A stretch of 64,000 bases of DNA from the NCBI GenBank assembly GCA_038400315.1, contig CP151667.1, positions 6,645,174 through 6,709,173 of the forward strand, read 5' to 3'. The stretch's first letter is position 1, and each line of letters starts with the position of its first letter. The notes under the pieces are model-generated. The model saw only the letters and a list, made by a program, of their open reading frames with translations. It was not told the DNA's origin and searched no databases. Shown one piece after another: positions 36,133 through 45,034 of the stretch. The position numbers were made by a program, and so were the translations under genes. The DNA is from Isosphaeraceae bacterium EP7 (lineage in GTDB: Bacteria > Planctomycetota > Planctomycetia > Isosphaerales > Isosphaeraceae).

Positions 36133-37716
36133 TTAGGGCTCGGACAGGTGGCCGCTTTCCGCGTGACCGCCCCGCTTCTCCGCCGCGGGCAACGGCGTCC
36201 GGCCCTCCAGGAACGACGTGATCTCCTCGTCGCAGGCCGCGTACTGGGCGTCGGGCATCCCCGGCAGGCAGAGCCGGGCGAGTCTCGAGAGGATCAAGGC
36301 CTCCGTCGTCGGCAGCGCCCCGGCCTGGGCCGCGATCGACTGGAACGACGAGGCCGCGCTCGCCACGTCGCCGGCCGTGTACAGGTCGAACTCCGCCGGG
36401 TAGATCACCTGGACGAGCTGGAGGTCGCCCCGCTCGACGTCGCCGTCGTTCAGGACCACCCAGGCCAGCTCGGCGGCCACCTGCTCGGAGCGGGCCAGGA
36501 CCTTGGCCACCTTGGCCAGCCGGTTGTTGCCGTCGGCGTGGTCGATCAGCTTCGACAGGCCCGACTGCGCCGCACCGGACAGGCCGCTCGGGCGGACCAG
36601 GGCCGAGTCCCGGTCGACTTCCTGCCGCAGGTCGGCCTTGTTCTTCCGTAGGCTCTCGGCCCCGTCCTTGGGGAAGTTGACCACGTCGAACCCCTCGTAG
36701 GTCGCCGTCCCCCCGTGCACATTCTTCTTCTTGGGCAGGAGCCAGCTCGGCCCGATCGGGACCGTGCCGTCCCCCTGCACGAAGTCCTCGGGCCCTTGCA
36801 GCAGCGGGTGTGCCTGCGTCGTGTCAGAGAGGATCAGCTCCGAATCGCGGTTGTAATACTCGCGCTGGCGCTCGGCGATCCCCTCGTAGCGCGACTGCCC
36901 GGTGTGGCGGCACCGGGGCTTGCGCCGGTCGAATAGCCGGACGATCGGCACCAGGCCGTAGGGGTGCGGCATCTCGGCCAGAACCTCGCCCTCCTCCGTG
37001 TACAGGGTCGATCCTTCGGCCGTCCAGTGCCTGTAGCGTTGCTCCACGCCATCGGCACCCTCCACCAGCTCGCGCACCAGGCATTCCTCGTAGCGCTGGC
37101 CGGTCGAATCCAGGCGCCACCAAAGCATGTCCTCGGGCAGGATGCACGAGGCCACGCACCGGTCGAGCCCCAGCCTGCGCTGGTCGGCTCGGGTCTCCAC
37201 CACCTCGCCCTTGGGCGGCGCCGGGTGATCGAAGCAGAGGTCGATCTGCCCGAGCACCATCAGCAGCGGAGCCACGGTCTCGGCCATCCATTGGTCGATC
37301 GAGGTACCGCAGCCGTCGACGTCGGCCCACCAGGCGGTCAAGGCCTCGGGGCCGCTGCGCCTCACCTCTCGCACATAGATGCGTGACAGGTGCGTCTCCA
37401 CGGCCTCGGCCACGAAGGTCGGCGGTGGCGTCCGCGCCCGCCTCAGCTCGTAGTCGTCGTCGGTGGCCAGGGTCGCCGGGTCGGCGCCCGCCATCGCCGC
37501 CAGCTCGCCCGATGACTCCCGAGGGTCGGGGTACTCGCGCTTGTGGCGGATCATGTTGCGGATCGGCAGGCCTCGGCGGTCATAGCCGTAGATCGCCTGC
37601 CGGTAACGCTCGCCCCCCTCCAGCGAATCCAGCAGCCACTGCCAGCGCAGCCTGTGCTCGGACCACTCGGGATGGCGGCGTCGGATCAAGTCCACGCTCT
37701 CCCGCTTCAAATTCAT
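36133..37716 (-). CDS. Phage portal protein
   Basis: A 527-residue portal, the dodecameric ring through which DNA enters the capsid. Typical features are the helical N-terminus (SVDLIRRRHPEWSEHRLRWQ), stem-like FVAEAVETHLSRIYVREV, and YNRDSELILSDTTQAHPLL with the later LSKLIDHADGNNRLAKVAKV helices. It follows the terminase gene after one base (TGACATG) and precedes the scaffold and capsid, as in a standard head module. The C-terminus is extended by a short Pro/Glu/Gly stretch. The exact portal family was not resolved. Confidence 0.82.
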   Translation of the reverse strand: MNLKRESVDLIRRRHPEWSEHRLRWQWLLDSLEGGERYRQAIYGYDRRGLPIRNMIRHKREYPDPRESSGELAAMAGADPATLATDDDYELRRARTPPPTFVAEAVETHLSRIYVREVRRSGPEALTAWWADVDGCGTSIDQWMAETVAPLLMVLGQIDLCFDHPAPPKGEVVETRADQRRLGLDRCVASCILPEDMLWWRLDSTGQRYEECLVRELVEGADGVEQRYRHWTAEGSTLYTEEGEVLAEMPHPYGLVPIVRLFDRRKPRCRHTGQSRYEGIAERQREYYNRDSELILSDTTQAHPLLQGPEDFVQGDGTVPIGPSWLLPKKKNVHGGTATYEGFDVVNFPKDGAESLRKNKADLRQEVDRDSALVRPSGLSGAAQSGLSKLIDHADGNNRLAKVAKVLARSEQVAAELAWVVLNDGDVERGDLQLVQVIYPAEFDLYTAGDVASAASSFQSIAAQAGALPTTEALILSRLARLCLPGMPDAQYAACDEEITSFLEGRTPLPAAEKRGGHAESGHLSEP

Positions 37717-37717
37717 G

Positions 37718-39271
37718 TCAGAACACCTGTCGGGCGGCCACGCGGGGGAGTTTGTCCGAGGCCGGAGGCTTCCGGCCCTCGGGGTAGATCGCGCGCAGGC
37801 CCCCGCGCAGCGCGTCGACCAGGTCCTCGTGCGGATGCTGCGGATCCTCCGGATAGTCCATCCACTGACCCGCCCGCTTCGCCCTCCGGTAGCTCCGCAA
37901 GGCCGAGATCAGGTTCTTGCATCGCGGGTGGATCAGCAGCCGAGACTTCCCGTCGGCTGCGTCCATGAACGACTCGACCAGGGTCAGGCCGTCGTTCACC
38001 GAGCCGCCGGGCCAAGGGTTCATGGGCTTCAGCCCGTGGTTCTCGTAGATGCTCGTCGCCGTCACGGCGATCGTGTTCCGGTAGCTCCCCGCCGGGTCGG
38101 CCCAGATGTGCTGCATCTTGCCCTGGCAGAGGCTCCCGGCGATGTCGCGCAAGGTCCGCGCGTTCACCTCGACCGACTGCGCCTCCATCAGGTGGTCGGC
38201 GAACACGTGGATCGATTCGACCATCCCAGTGGGCGTGTAAGCCTGGGTCTTCTGGAAGAACACCGCCCCCGTGAACACGCCCGAGTCCACCGCCAGGTGC
38301 ACCGGCAGGTGCGGGTCATATTCGGCGAGCTCGCTCACGTGCCGATCCGGGTCGAACGCGGGGAACCAGAGCCCGTCGGCCTTCGGCCCCTTGCAGAGGT
38401 AGTCGGCCTCGAAGGTCCGCTTGCTGGTCGCCACCACCTTCTGCACCAGCGAATCGATCGAGTAGTGGCCGTCCGACCGCTTCGCCTTGGGCGTCTGCCA
38501 GGGGGGCCGGTCGTGGCAATGCGTCATCAGGGGGCAGCTCGGGCAGTGCTCGAGGTTAGGCCCCGACCGCTCGTCGGTGCACCGCTCCAGCACCTCGAAG
38601 ACGCAGAACGTGTACGACGGGAACGTGTTCCCCTCGCGTGATCGGTCGAGCAGCTGCCCCACCGGGCCGCCGAGCCTGTGCCAGGTGGAGGTCATCACCA
38701 CCGAGGCCTTATGCCCATGCTTGTTCATGCTCATGCCCATTGCCGCCTCGCGGCAATCGGAGTCGATCTCGTCGACCTCGTCGAGCTTGAGGCAGGGAAC
38801 ATGCGGCCCGCGCACGCTCCGGCTTGACGCCGCGAGGATCGCCACGTCCGAGCCGTTCTCGTACCGCGCCCGGTCGCGCAGCATCTTCACCCGATCCATG
38901 TCCCCGCGGCCGAGGAGCTCCGAGCCCTCCAAAATCTCGCGCAGCCCCGCATACACCTGCTCCGATTGCGCCCGGCTTGCACCCAGAATCCGGGTGCCAT
39001 ACCGCGGGTTCCAGCGGCTCATCAGGTGCGTGTCGAGCGCCGATAAGAACGACTTGCCGCCGCCCCGGGGCCCGACGATCAGGCTCAGGTTCGGCCGGTT
39101 GAAGAACAGGTCACGCACGAACGCCCAGACCGGCGAGTGCCCCTCGCAGACGCTCGTCCGGGCGATCTTGATCCCCGTGTTCTCGACGATCCATTTGTAG
39201 AGCGCTTCCTCATCCAGAGGGCGGGCATCGTCGCCCCCCTTCGGGCAGTTGACCACGTCGTCCACAAGCAT
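37718..39271 (-). CDS. Phage terminase large subunit
   Basis: A 517-residue ATPase-nuclease that packages DNA. Walker A is GPRGGGKS (67-74) and Walker B is CLKLDEVDEID with the acidic pair at 164-165. The C-terminal nuclease acidic residues fit D328 (LAVDSG), D392 (IWADPAG) and D484 (HEDLVDALR). Between the domains is a Cys-rich insert with C231, C243, C246 and C252, the spacing of a zinc knuckle, unusual for terminases. It lies between the HTH gene and portal. Presence of intact catalytic motifs suggests the packaging machine is still functional. Confidence 0.9.
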   Translation of the reverse strand: MLVDDVVNCPKGGDDARPLDEEALYKWIVENTGIKIARTSVCEGHSPVWAFVRDLFFNRPNLSLIVGPRGGGKSFLSALDTHLMSRWNPRYGTRILGASRAQSEQVYAGLREILEGSELLGRGDMDRVKMLRDRARYENGSDVAILAASSRSVRGPHVPCLKLDEVDEIDSDCREAAMGMSMNKHGHKASVVMTSTWHRLGGPVGQLLDRSREGNTFPSYTFCVFEVLERCTDERSGPNLEHCPSCPLMTHCHDRPPWQTPKAKRSDGHYSIDSLVQKVVATSKRTFEADYLCKGPKADGLWFPAFDPDRHVSELAEYDPHLPVHLAVDSGVFTGAVFFQKTQAYTPTGMVESIHVFADHLMEAQSVEVNARTLRDIAGSLCQGKMQHIWADPAGSYRNTIAVTATSIYENHGLKPMNPWPGGSVNDGLTLVESFMDAADGKSRLLIHPRCKNLISALRSYRRAKRAGQWMDYPEDPQHPHEDLVDALRGGLRAIYPEGRKPPASDKLPRVAARQVF

Positions 39272-39490
39272 TAAATCCAGGAAATAGACAAGTCATGAAA
39301 CAAGCCCCGCCATGGTCCGCCTCCTCCCGGCTCCTACGCCCCCGGGCCCGCATCGCCCCGGAAGCCGCCGGCTCCGTCCCCTCCGCCGCTCCCGAAACCC
39401 GGGCCCGCCGCGCGGGGACCGGGGCAAAATTCAAAGGAATGAAACGATGAACCGATCAAACAGCTTCGGATGAACTCGCGGTGCCTCCGC

Positions 39491-39793
39491 TCACTCGAAC
39501 TTCGCCATCTCCTCCAGGATCGCGCCGATCCTCGACCTCGGCAGGTCGAAGACGTCGGCCAGCATCCGCTGCGAGAGCCCCGAGCGGTGCGCCACGTAGA
39601 TCACCAGGTTGCGCCGGAACCTCCAGCGCTTCCCGACGCTCGCCCCTTCCGGCGGCGCCATCGGATGCCCCGCCCCGGCCCCTTCGGTCGAGGACTCTTG
39701 CCTGACCGAAGAGGTCGGCCGGGTCCGGTCCTGCTTCCGGCACGTCCCGCCTGAAATCGAGACCACTCGCCCTTGTGCGTTCGCCATGGCCAT
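39491..39793 (-). CDS. HTH protein, small terminase or cassette regulator candidate
   Basis: A 100-residue protein. The first half is polar and likely flexible; the second half is a helix-turn-helix (GLSQRMLADVFDLPRSRIGAI) like sigma-4/HTH domains used by small terminase subunits to bind DNA. It is the first gene of the cassette, directly before the large terminase (219 bases), which suits a small terminase. A transcriptional regulator is equally possible. ATG 39793 has GGGG 4 bases upstream; ATG 39787 is the alternative. An AT-rich stretch upstream probably holds the cassette promoter. Confidence 0.6.
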   Translation of the reverse strand: MAMANAQGRVVSISGGTCRKQDRTRPTSSVRQESSTEGAGAGHPMAPPEGASVGKRWRFRRNLVIYVAHRSGLSQRMLADVFDLPRSRIGAILEEMAKFE

Positions 39794-40035
39794 AATTCCC
39801 CAATACGGGATAACACAAGTCTTAAACCACAAATAATTTGCGGCACAATCCACCCGGCCAGTTCCCATCCATGGGCCGGGGCCGTCGGCTCAGTTTCACG
39901 CGGCCCCCTAGTAGATAGTCCGAAAAAAAGGCAATTCTCTCCCTAGAATCCTCGCAAAGTTCCGAAATATCTCGTATCAGTAGTGCAGCTCGACTTTGCA
40001 TGTACGGGAATTCTCCTCTCGACCCGGCGGACGGC
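39794..40035. other. AT-rich junction upstream of the phage-like cassette
   Basis: About 240 bases. The part 39794-39840 is much richer in A/T than the surrounding DNA (for example AATTATTTG on the minus strand) and lies directly upstream of the first cassette gene, so it is the best candidate for the cassette promoter. No tRNA or att repeat was recognised. Confidence 0.45.
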
Positions 40036-41220
40036 ATGATCCTGACCTGGCTCGTCTCGGCCTCGATCAGCCTCCTCCTCGCGGCCCTGGCCGTCGCGGC
40101 CCGCCGCCTTTCAGCGCACTGCGGCCAATGTGCGGCGGCCCGCCTCGGCCTCGCCACGACGACGGTCCTGGGCCTGGTTTCACTCCCGTTCGGCCTGCTC
40201 GCGGTCTACCTGGCCGCCTGCTTTGCGCTGGGCCAGCCCGCGCCCGAGTCCCGGGTGCTCGCCCCGGGCGTGACTTACACCCGCCTGGTCCGTTCCTCCC
40301 CCAGGCCCATCGTCGCCCACGTCGTCGTGGTCGACCTCGACCGTGGAAGCCGCCTGGCGGCGACGCCCCCGACGATGACCCCCGACGGCCCTCGCGCCGC
40401 CGCCCTCACGCCCACGCGGGCGCTCGAAGCCCTGGATGTCGACCTGGCCATCAATGCCAGCTTTTTCCACCCCTTCCGAGAGTCCCATCCCCTGAGCTTC
40501 AGCCCCCACGAGGGCGACCTCGTCCAGCCGATCGGCCCGACAATCGGCGAGGGCCAACCCTTCGGCACCCCGCAGCCGGCCTGGATCACCTTCTGGGCCA
40601 CCCCCAGCGGAGAAGCCGGCTTCGGTCCCCCCCCGCCCGAAGCCTCCCTGGCCGTCAGCGGACCGCGTTGGCTTCTGAGAAGGGACGAACCCATTCCGCC
40701 GGGATCGAACGAACCCATTCCGCCGGGATCGAACGAACCCATTCCGCCGGGATCGAACGAACCCATTCCGCCGGGATCGAACGAACCCATTCCGCCGGGA
40801 TCGAACGAACCCATTCCGCCGGGATCGAACGAACCCATTCCGCCGGGATCGAACGAACCCATTCCGGGCTCCGAGAGTCACCCCTACCCCCACACGGCCC
40901 TGGGCCTGGATCTCGCACGCCGGCGTCTTGTCCTCATCGTTGTCGACGGCAAGCAGCCTCGTTACAGCCTCGGGATGACCGACCGGGAACTTGCCCAGCT
41001 CTTTCTTGAGCTGGGGGTCGCCGAGGCGATCGAACTCGATGGCGGCGGCTCTTCGGCCCTCGCCGGGCGTGGGCTGGACGGCTCGCCGGCGCTGCTCAGC
41101 CGGCCTTGCCACACCAAGATTCCGCGTTGTCAGCGTCCCGTGGCGAACATCCTCGGGGTCCGATTCGCCGGAACGCCCGGCCGAGGCACGCGTCGGCCTC
41201 GGGGCAAGGAGTCACCATGA
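40036..41220 (+). CDS. Phosphodiester glycosidase family protein (NAGPA domain) with octapeptide repeats
   Basis: A 394-residue membrane-anchored or exported protein. An N-terminal anchor (LTWLVSASISLLLAALAV) and a second hydrophobic segment (GLVSLPFGLLAVYLAACFAL) precede the NAGPA-like domain: AHVVVVDLD, DLAINASFFHPF and the C-terminal signature GVAEAIELDGGGSSAL. This fold occurs in enzymes that remove sugar-phosphodiester caps and in peptidoglycan-related proteins. The domain is split by seven copies of EPIPPGSN. ATG 40036 is preferred because the anchor starts there; ATG 40000 is the alternative. The stop overlaps an ATG (ATGA) that begins a 47-bp sequence also found at 63505. Confidence 0.8.
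   Translation: MILTWLVSASISLLLAALAVAARRLSAHCGQCAAARLGLATTTVLGLVSLPFGLLAVYLAACFALGQPAPESRVLAPGVTYTRLVRSSPRPIVAHVVVVDLDRGSRLAATPPTMTPDGPRAAALTPTRALEALDVDLAINASFFHPFRESHPLSFSPHEGDLVQPIGPTIGEGQPFGTPQPAWITFWATPSGEAGFGPPPPEASLAVSGPRWLLRRDEPIPPGSNEPIPPGSNEPIPPGSNEPIPPGSNEPIPPGSNEPIPPGSNEPIPPGSNEPIPGSESHPYPHTALGLDLARRRLVLIVVDGKQPRYSLGMTDRELAQLFLELGVAEAIELDGGGSSALAGRGLDGSPALLSRPCHTKIPRCQRPVANILGVRFAGTPGRGTRRPRGKESP
40687..40866 (+). repeat. 24-bp tandem repeat (7.5 copies) in phosphodiester glycosidase gene
   Basis: The 24-base unit GAACCCATTCCGCCGGGATC+GAAC is repeated exactly seven times (40687-40854) and followed by 12 bases of an eighth. All copies appear identical, so the array is young or kept homogeneous. 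It encodes EPIPPGSN repeats and keeps frame. It lies inside the enzyme domain, between its N- and C-terminal parts. Confidence 0.97.
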
Positions 41221-41263
41221 GCACCATCAGTCCTCAGCCTGAATTCCGGCGGCCTCGGGCCGA
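41217..41263 (+). repeat. 47-bp sequence repeated at 63505
   Basis: ATGAGCACCATCAGTCCTCA and the following 27 bases match 63505-63550 at about 43 of 47 positions with one base missing. At 63505 it opens an acyltransferase frame; here it begins at the stop of the phosphodiester glycosidase gene and leads into antisense sequence of the PPOX gene. It is probably a duplicated gene start or a scar of recombination. Confidence 0.75.
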
Positions 41264-41273
41264 ACCCATGGGC

Positions 41274-41846
41274 TCAGGGGTTGAGCGGCTCGGGCGCCCA
41301 TTCGCCATGCCCGGCCCGCACCCATCGGGTCCGCCGATGCGGGGTGGGGCGGAGATCGAGGTGGTCGACCTCCTCGGGGTCGAGGATCAGCAGGGTGAAA
41401 ACAGCCGGCGGGCGATCGGCGTCGGGGGCCGGCAGCTCGAAGGCAGACGGGTCTGCACGATGACCACCCGGCTCGGGCCAGGCGTATTGGATCCGCGCCG
41501 CGGGAGACTGGGCCCGCCAGAGGCGGACTCGCTCGGCGGCGAACTCCTCGTCACGCCCGGGGCCGACCGCCGTCAGCTTCCCCAGGATGCGGAACTGCTG
41601 CCGCGTGCCGGCGAACAACCAGCAGACTTCGCCCCAGGGGAGTTGCCTCAGCTTGGAACTCCGCGAGTCGGTGGCGACGAGCAGGGCGTCGGACCCCGGC
41701 GCGAACCCACGGAAGACCAGGGTCCGGTTGGCCGGACGGCCGTCCGGTCGCACCGTCGCGAGATGGAGATAGCGCGAGACCGGGTCGTCGCCGGCCTGGC
41801 GGATCGCATCGTCCAACTCGATTCGCCAGCTCACCGTGTCTCCCAT
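41274..41846 (-). CDS. PPOX-type FMN-dependent flavoprotein
   Basis: A 190-residue pyridoxamine-5'-phosphate-oxidase-like protein of the kind that lacks the terminal PNPOx dimer motif (Alr4036/Npun-type). FMN-site features are YLHLATVRPDGRPANRTLVFRG, DALLVATDSRSSKLRQL and CWLFAGTRQQFRILGKL. RIQYAWPEPG and VFTLLILDPEEVDHLDL complete the barrel. ATG 41846 gives a normal N-terminus; the open frame is longer but overlaps the divergent gene's leader. It may oxidise a small flavin-linked substrate. True pyridoxine oxidase activity is not supported. It is convergent with the phosphodiester glycosidase. Confidence 0.85.
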   Translation of the reverse strand: MGDTVSWRIELDDAIRQAGDDPVSRYLHLATVRPDGRPANRTLVFRGFAPGSDALLVATDSRSSKLRQLPWGEVCWLFAGTRQQFRILGKLTAVGPGRDEEFAAERVRLWRAQSPAARIQYAWPEPGGHRADPSAFELPAPDADRPPAVFTLLILDPEEVDHLDLRPTPHRRTRWVRAGHGEWAPEPLNP

Positions 41847-42009
41847 GTCGCCGACTTTAGCGGATCGCCGGCCCGCGACCAAGGGGGGGGGCCGCGACCC
41901 ATCCCCAGGCTTGAGTTTCTCGCCAAGCTCCACGATACTCGGATCCGGTCGAGCGACCCGGCCCACTTCGTGGAAGCCTGCCGAGAGGTCCAGGTCTAGG
42001 AGATCGTTG

Positions 42010-45000
42010 ATGTTGTTGACGCCATCGGGACGATTGAAGCCCCATCACGCGACGATTCTCTGTGCCTTGCTCGCGCTGGCCACCGCACGGTCGCATGCCC
42101 AGGAGCCCGAGCCGATCCCGCGCGGCCAGTCCAAGCCGCCGGGGGCCCCGCTGGGCGCCGCCGAGGCCGCCCGCGCCATGACCGTGCCGCCGGGGTTCTC
42201 CGTCGAGGTCGTCGCCAGCGAGCCCGACCTGGTCAACCCCGTCGGGATGACCTTCGACGAGCGGGGCCGCGTCTGGGTCGTCGAGAGCCTGGAATACCCC
42301 AGGCGCAGCCCCGGTCCCGGCAAGGATCGCGTCAAGGTCATGGAGGATACCGACGGCGACGGCGTGATGGACAAGTTCACCGTCTTCGCCGACGGCCTGA
42401 ATATCCCGTCGGGAATCGCCGTGGGCCACGGCGGCGTCTGGGTCGCCAACTCCCCCGACATCCTCTTCCTCAAGGACACCGACGGCGATGACAAGGCCGA
42501 CACCCGCGAGGTCGTCGTCACCGGCTTCGGCCGAGATGACACCCACGAGCTGCCCAACTCGCTGACCTGGGGCCCCGACGGCTGGCTCTACGGCTGGAAC
42601 GGCGTCTTCAACCCCGCCCACGTCGAGCATCGCGGCAAGACATTCGACTTCACCTGCGCCATCTTCCGCATCCATCCCAGGACCAAAGACTTCGAGGTCT
42701 TCTGCGAGGGGACCAGCAACCCCTGGGGCATCACGTTCGACACCGAGGGGAGCGCCTTCGCCAGCGCCTGCGTCATCGACCATCTCTGGAACCTGGCCGA
42801 GACCGGCTACTACCACCGCCAGGGGGGGCCATACCCGCCCTTCACCTGGAAGATCGAGTCCATCGTCAACTACAAGCATCAGCAGGCCGCCTACTGCGGC
42901 ATCCAGTATTTCGACAGCCCCGCCTATCCCGAGCAGTACCGCGGCGCCCTCTTCATGGGCAACATCCACGGCAACGCCATCAACTTCGACCGCGTCGACC
43001 GCAACGGGTCCACCTACGCGGGCCGTCCCGAGGAGGACTTCCTCAGGGCCAACGACGCCTGGTTCATGCCGGTCGCCCAGAAGGTCGGCCCGGATGGTTC
43101 GCTCTATGTGCTCGACTGGTACGACCGCTATCACTGCTATCAGGACGCCAATCGAGACCCCGAGGGAATCGACCGGCTGAAGGGTCGCCTCTACCGGGTC
43201 CGCTACAAGGACACGCCCAGGGCCCCGAAGTTTGACATGGCCCGGGACTCGACCGCCCGCCTCATCACGCGCCTGTCCAGCCCGAACATCTACGACCGCG
43301 ACATCGCCCAGCGCCTGCTGACCGAACGGAACGAACCCGCGGCCAGGCCCCAGCTCGAACGCCTGGTCCTCGACGAATCGGCCTCGCGCCCGGGCCGGAT
43401 GCACGCCCTCTGGGCGCTCGTCGGCTCAGGCCCGCTCGACCCGGCCTTCAACACAAAGCTGTTGGGCCACCCCGACCGCGTGCTGCGTGCCTGGGGCGTT
43501 CGGGCCGCGGGCAATGCCAGGACCACCGATGAATCCTTGCGCAACCAGATCGTCGCGCTCGCGAGCGATCCCGCCCTCGACGTCGTCCTCCAGGTGGCCA
43601 TCGCCGCCCGCAAGATCGAGGGGATCGACGCCGTCCCGCTCCTGGTCGAGATCATCGGCCGAGCCGGCGACGACCCTGCCCTGCCTCGCGTCGCCTGGCA
43701 GAATCTGCACCCGCTCCTGGAAGATCAGGGCGAGCGGTTCGCGTCGCTGATCGCCAACGGGAACCTCGCCGCGAACCCGGCCATCGCAGGGGTCCTCCCC
43801 CGCGCCATCGACCGCCTGCTCGGCCGGGCTCGTCCCTCCGCCGGAACCGCCGCGCGGGTCGCGCTCGCCGTCATCGAGGCCCCCGACGTGGACAGGAAGG
43901 TCGTCGCATCGACCCTCGAAGTGCTGAAGCAGGGCTACCGCAGGGGCGGCCCCGAGCTTCGAACCGGCCTGAAACACGAGCTTGGAAAGGCCGTTGCCGC
44001 GTTGGCGGCTGCCCCTGAGTCGCCCGTCGCCCTCGACGCGGCGCTCCTCTCGGCGACCTGGGGCGACCCCGCCGGCCTGGCGCTGGCCCAGGCCTCGGTC
44101 GGCCGCCACGACCTGCCGGACGGCCGCCGGCTCGACGCGCTGAACAGTCTGGTCGGCGCCAATCCTCGGGGCGCCGTCGAGGCCTGCGGAATCCTGCTCG
44201 ATTCGAAGGCGTCGGCCGAACTGCGGGGCCAGGCGCTCTCCTCCATGGGTGGCCTGGACGACCCGGCCGTTGCCGTCCTGGTCCTCGCCCGCTTCAACGC
44301 CCTGGAGCCGCAGCTGAAGCCCCGGGCCGTCGAGTTGCTCACGCAACGACCCTCGTGGAGTAAGGCACTGCTGGAGGCCGTCGCCGCCGAGTCGATCCCC
44401 GCCGGGGCGCTCGACGCCAATCAGATCCGCAAGCTCGCCGCCAGCAAGGACCCGGCCATCGCCCCGCTGGTCCTCAAACACTTCGGGATGGTGCGCGAGG
44501 CACGTAACCCGGCCCGCGAGAAGGTGATCGGCCAGATGCGGGAGTTCCTCGTCGCGAATAAGGAGAAGGGCAAGCCCGAGGCCGGACAGGTCGCCTTCCG
44601 CAAGGTCTGCGCCCAGTGCCACAAGATCTATGGCGAGGGCCAGGAGGTGGGCCCCGAGATCACCCGCAACGGCCGCGCGTCCTTCGAGCAGCTCCTCTCC
44701 AACGTCTTCGACCCCAGCCTGGTCATCGGCACGGCCTACCAGGCGACGACCGTCGCCACCGCCGATGGCCGGGTCCTGGCCGGCCTGCTCGTCGAGGAGA
44801 GCCCGCAGGCCGTCTCGCTCAAACTTCAGGGCGGGAAGGTCGAGGTCATCCCCCGCGCCGAGGTCGAGGAGGTGAAGCGAGGCGAACTCTCCTTGATGCC
44901 CGAGGCGATCGAGAGTCAGCTCACACCCCAGGAGATCCTCGACCTGTTCGCCTTCATCACCCTGGACCGGCCCCCGACCGACTCGGAGGCCAGGCGCATC

Positions 45001-45015
45001 CCAGGGTCGCCCTGA
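42010..45015 (+). CDS. PVC-type beta-propeller/HEAT/cytochrome c protein
   Basis: A 1001-residue exported protein characteristic of Planctomycetota/Verrucomicrobiota. A signal peptide (ILCALLALATARSHA) is followed by a beta-propeller dehydrogenase-like domain with SVEVVASEPDLVNPVGMTFD, TDGDGVMDKF and DRYHCYQDANRDPEGIDRLKG. Residues about 440-820 are HEAT-like helical repeats. The C-terminal class I cytochrome c domain has the haem motif CAQCH (about 867-871). AGGAG lies 7 bases before ATG 42010. Such proteins are believed to oxidise sugars or alcohols and pass electrons to the haem; the substrate is unknown. The gene is divergent from the PPOX gene. Confidence 0.93.
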   Translation: MLLTPSGRLKPHHATILCALLALATARSHAQEPEPIPRGQSKPPGAPLGAAEAARAMTVPPGFSVEVVASEPDLVNPVGMTFDERGRVWVVESLEYPRRSPGPGKDRVKVMEDTDGDGVMDKFTVFADGLNIPSGIAVGHGGVWVANSPDILFLKDTDGDDKADTREVVVTGFGRDDTHELPNSLTWGPDGWLYGWNGVFNPAHVEHRGKTFDFTCAIFRIHPRTKDFEVFCEGTSNPWGITFDTEGSAFASACVIDHLWNLAETGYYHRQGGPYPPFTWKIESIVNYKHQQAAYCGIQYFDSPAYPEQYRGALFMGNIHGNAINFDRVDRNGSTYAGRPEEDFLRANDAWFMPVAQKVGPDGSLYVLDWYDRYHCYQDANRDPEGIDRLKGRLYRVRYKDTPRAPKFDMARDSTARLITRLSSPNIYDRDIAQRLLTERNEPAARPQLERLVLDESASRPGRMHALWALVGSGPLDPAFNTKLLGHPDRVLRAWGVRAAGNARTTDESLRNQIVALASDPALDVVLQVAIAARKIEGIDAVPLLVEIIGRAGDDPALPRVAWQNLHPLLEDQGERFASLIANGNLAANPAIAGVLPRAIDRLLGRARPSAGTAARVALAVIEAPDVDRKVVASTLEVLKQGYRRGGPELRTGLKHELGKAVAALAAAPESPVALDAALLSATWGDPAGLALAQASVGRHDLPDGRRLDALNSLVGANPRGAVEACGILLDSKASAELRGQALSSMGGLDDPAVAVLVLARFNALEPQLKPRAVELLTQRPSWSKALLEAVAAESIPAGALDANQIRKLAASKDPAIAPLVLKHFGMVREARNPAREKVIGQMREFLVANKEKGKPEAGQVAFRKVCAQCHKIYGEGQEVGPEITRNGRASFEQLLSNVFDPSLVIGTAYQATTVATADGRVLAGLLVEESPQAVSLKLQGGKVEVIPRAEVEEVKRGELSLMPEAIESQLTPQEILDLFAFITLDRPPTDSEARRIPGSP

Positions 45016-45034
45016 CCGGGCGCAGGGCCGCCCA

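Noticed and set aside
40687-40866. 24-bp tandem array considered as a CRISPR
   Set aside because: Copies are contiguous with no spacers and lie in frame inside a coding region.
41106-41999. 297-codon plus-strand frame starting in the 47-bp repeat
   Set aside because: After the repeat it runs antisense to the PPOX gene and has no family features.
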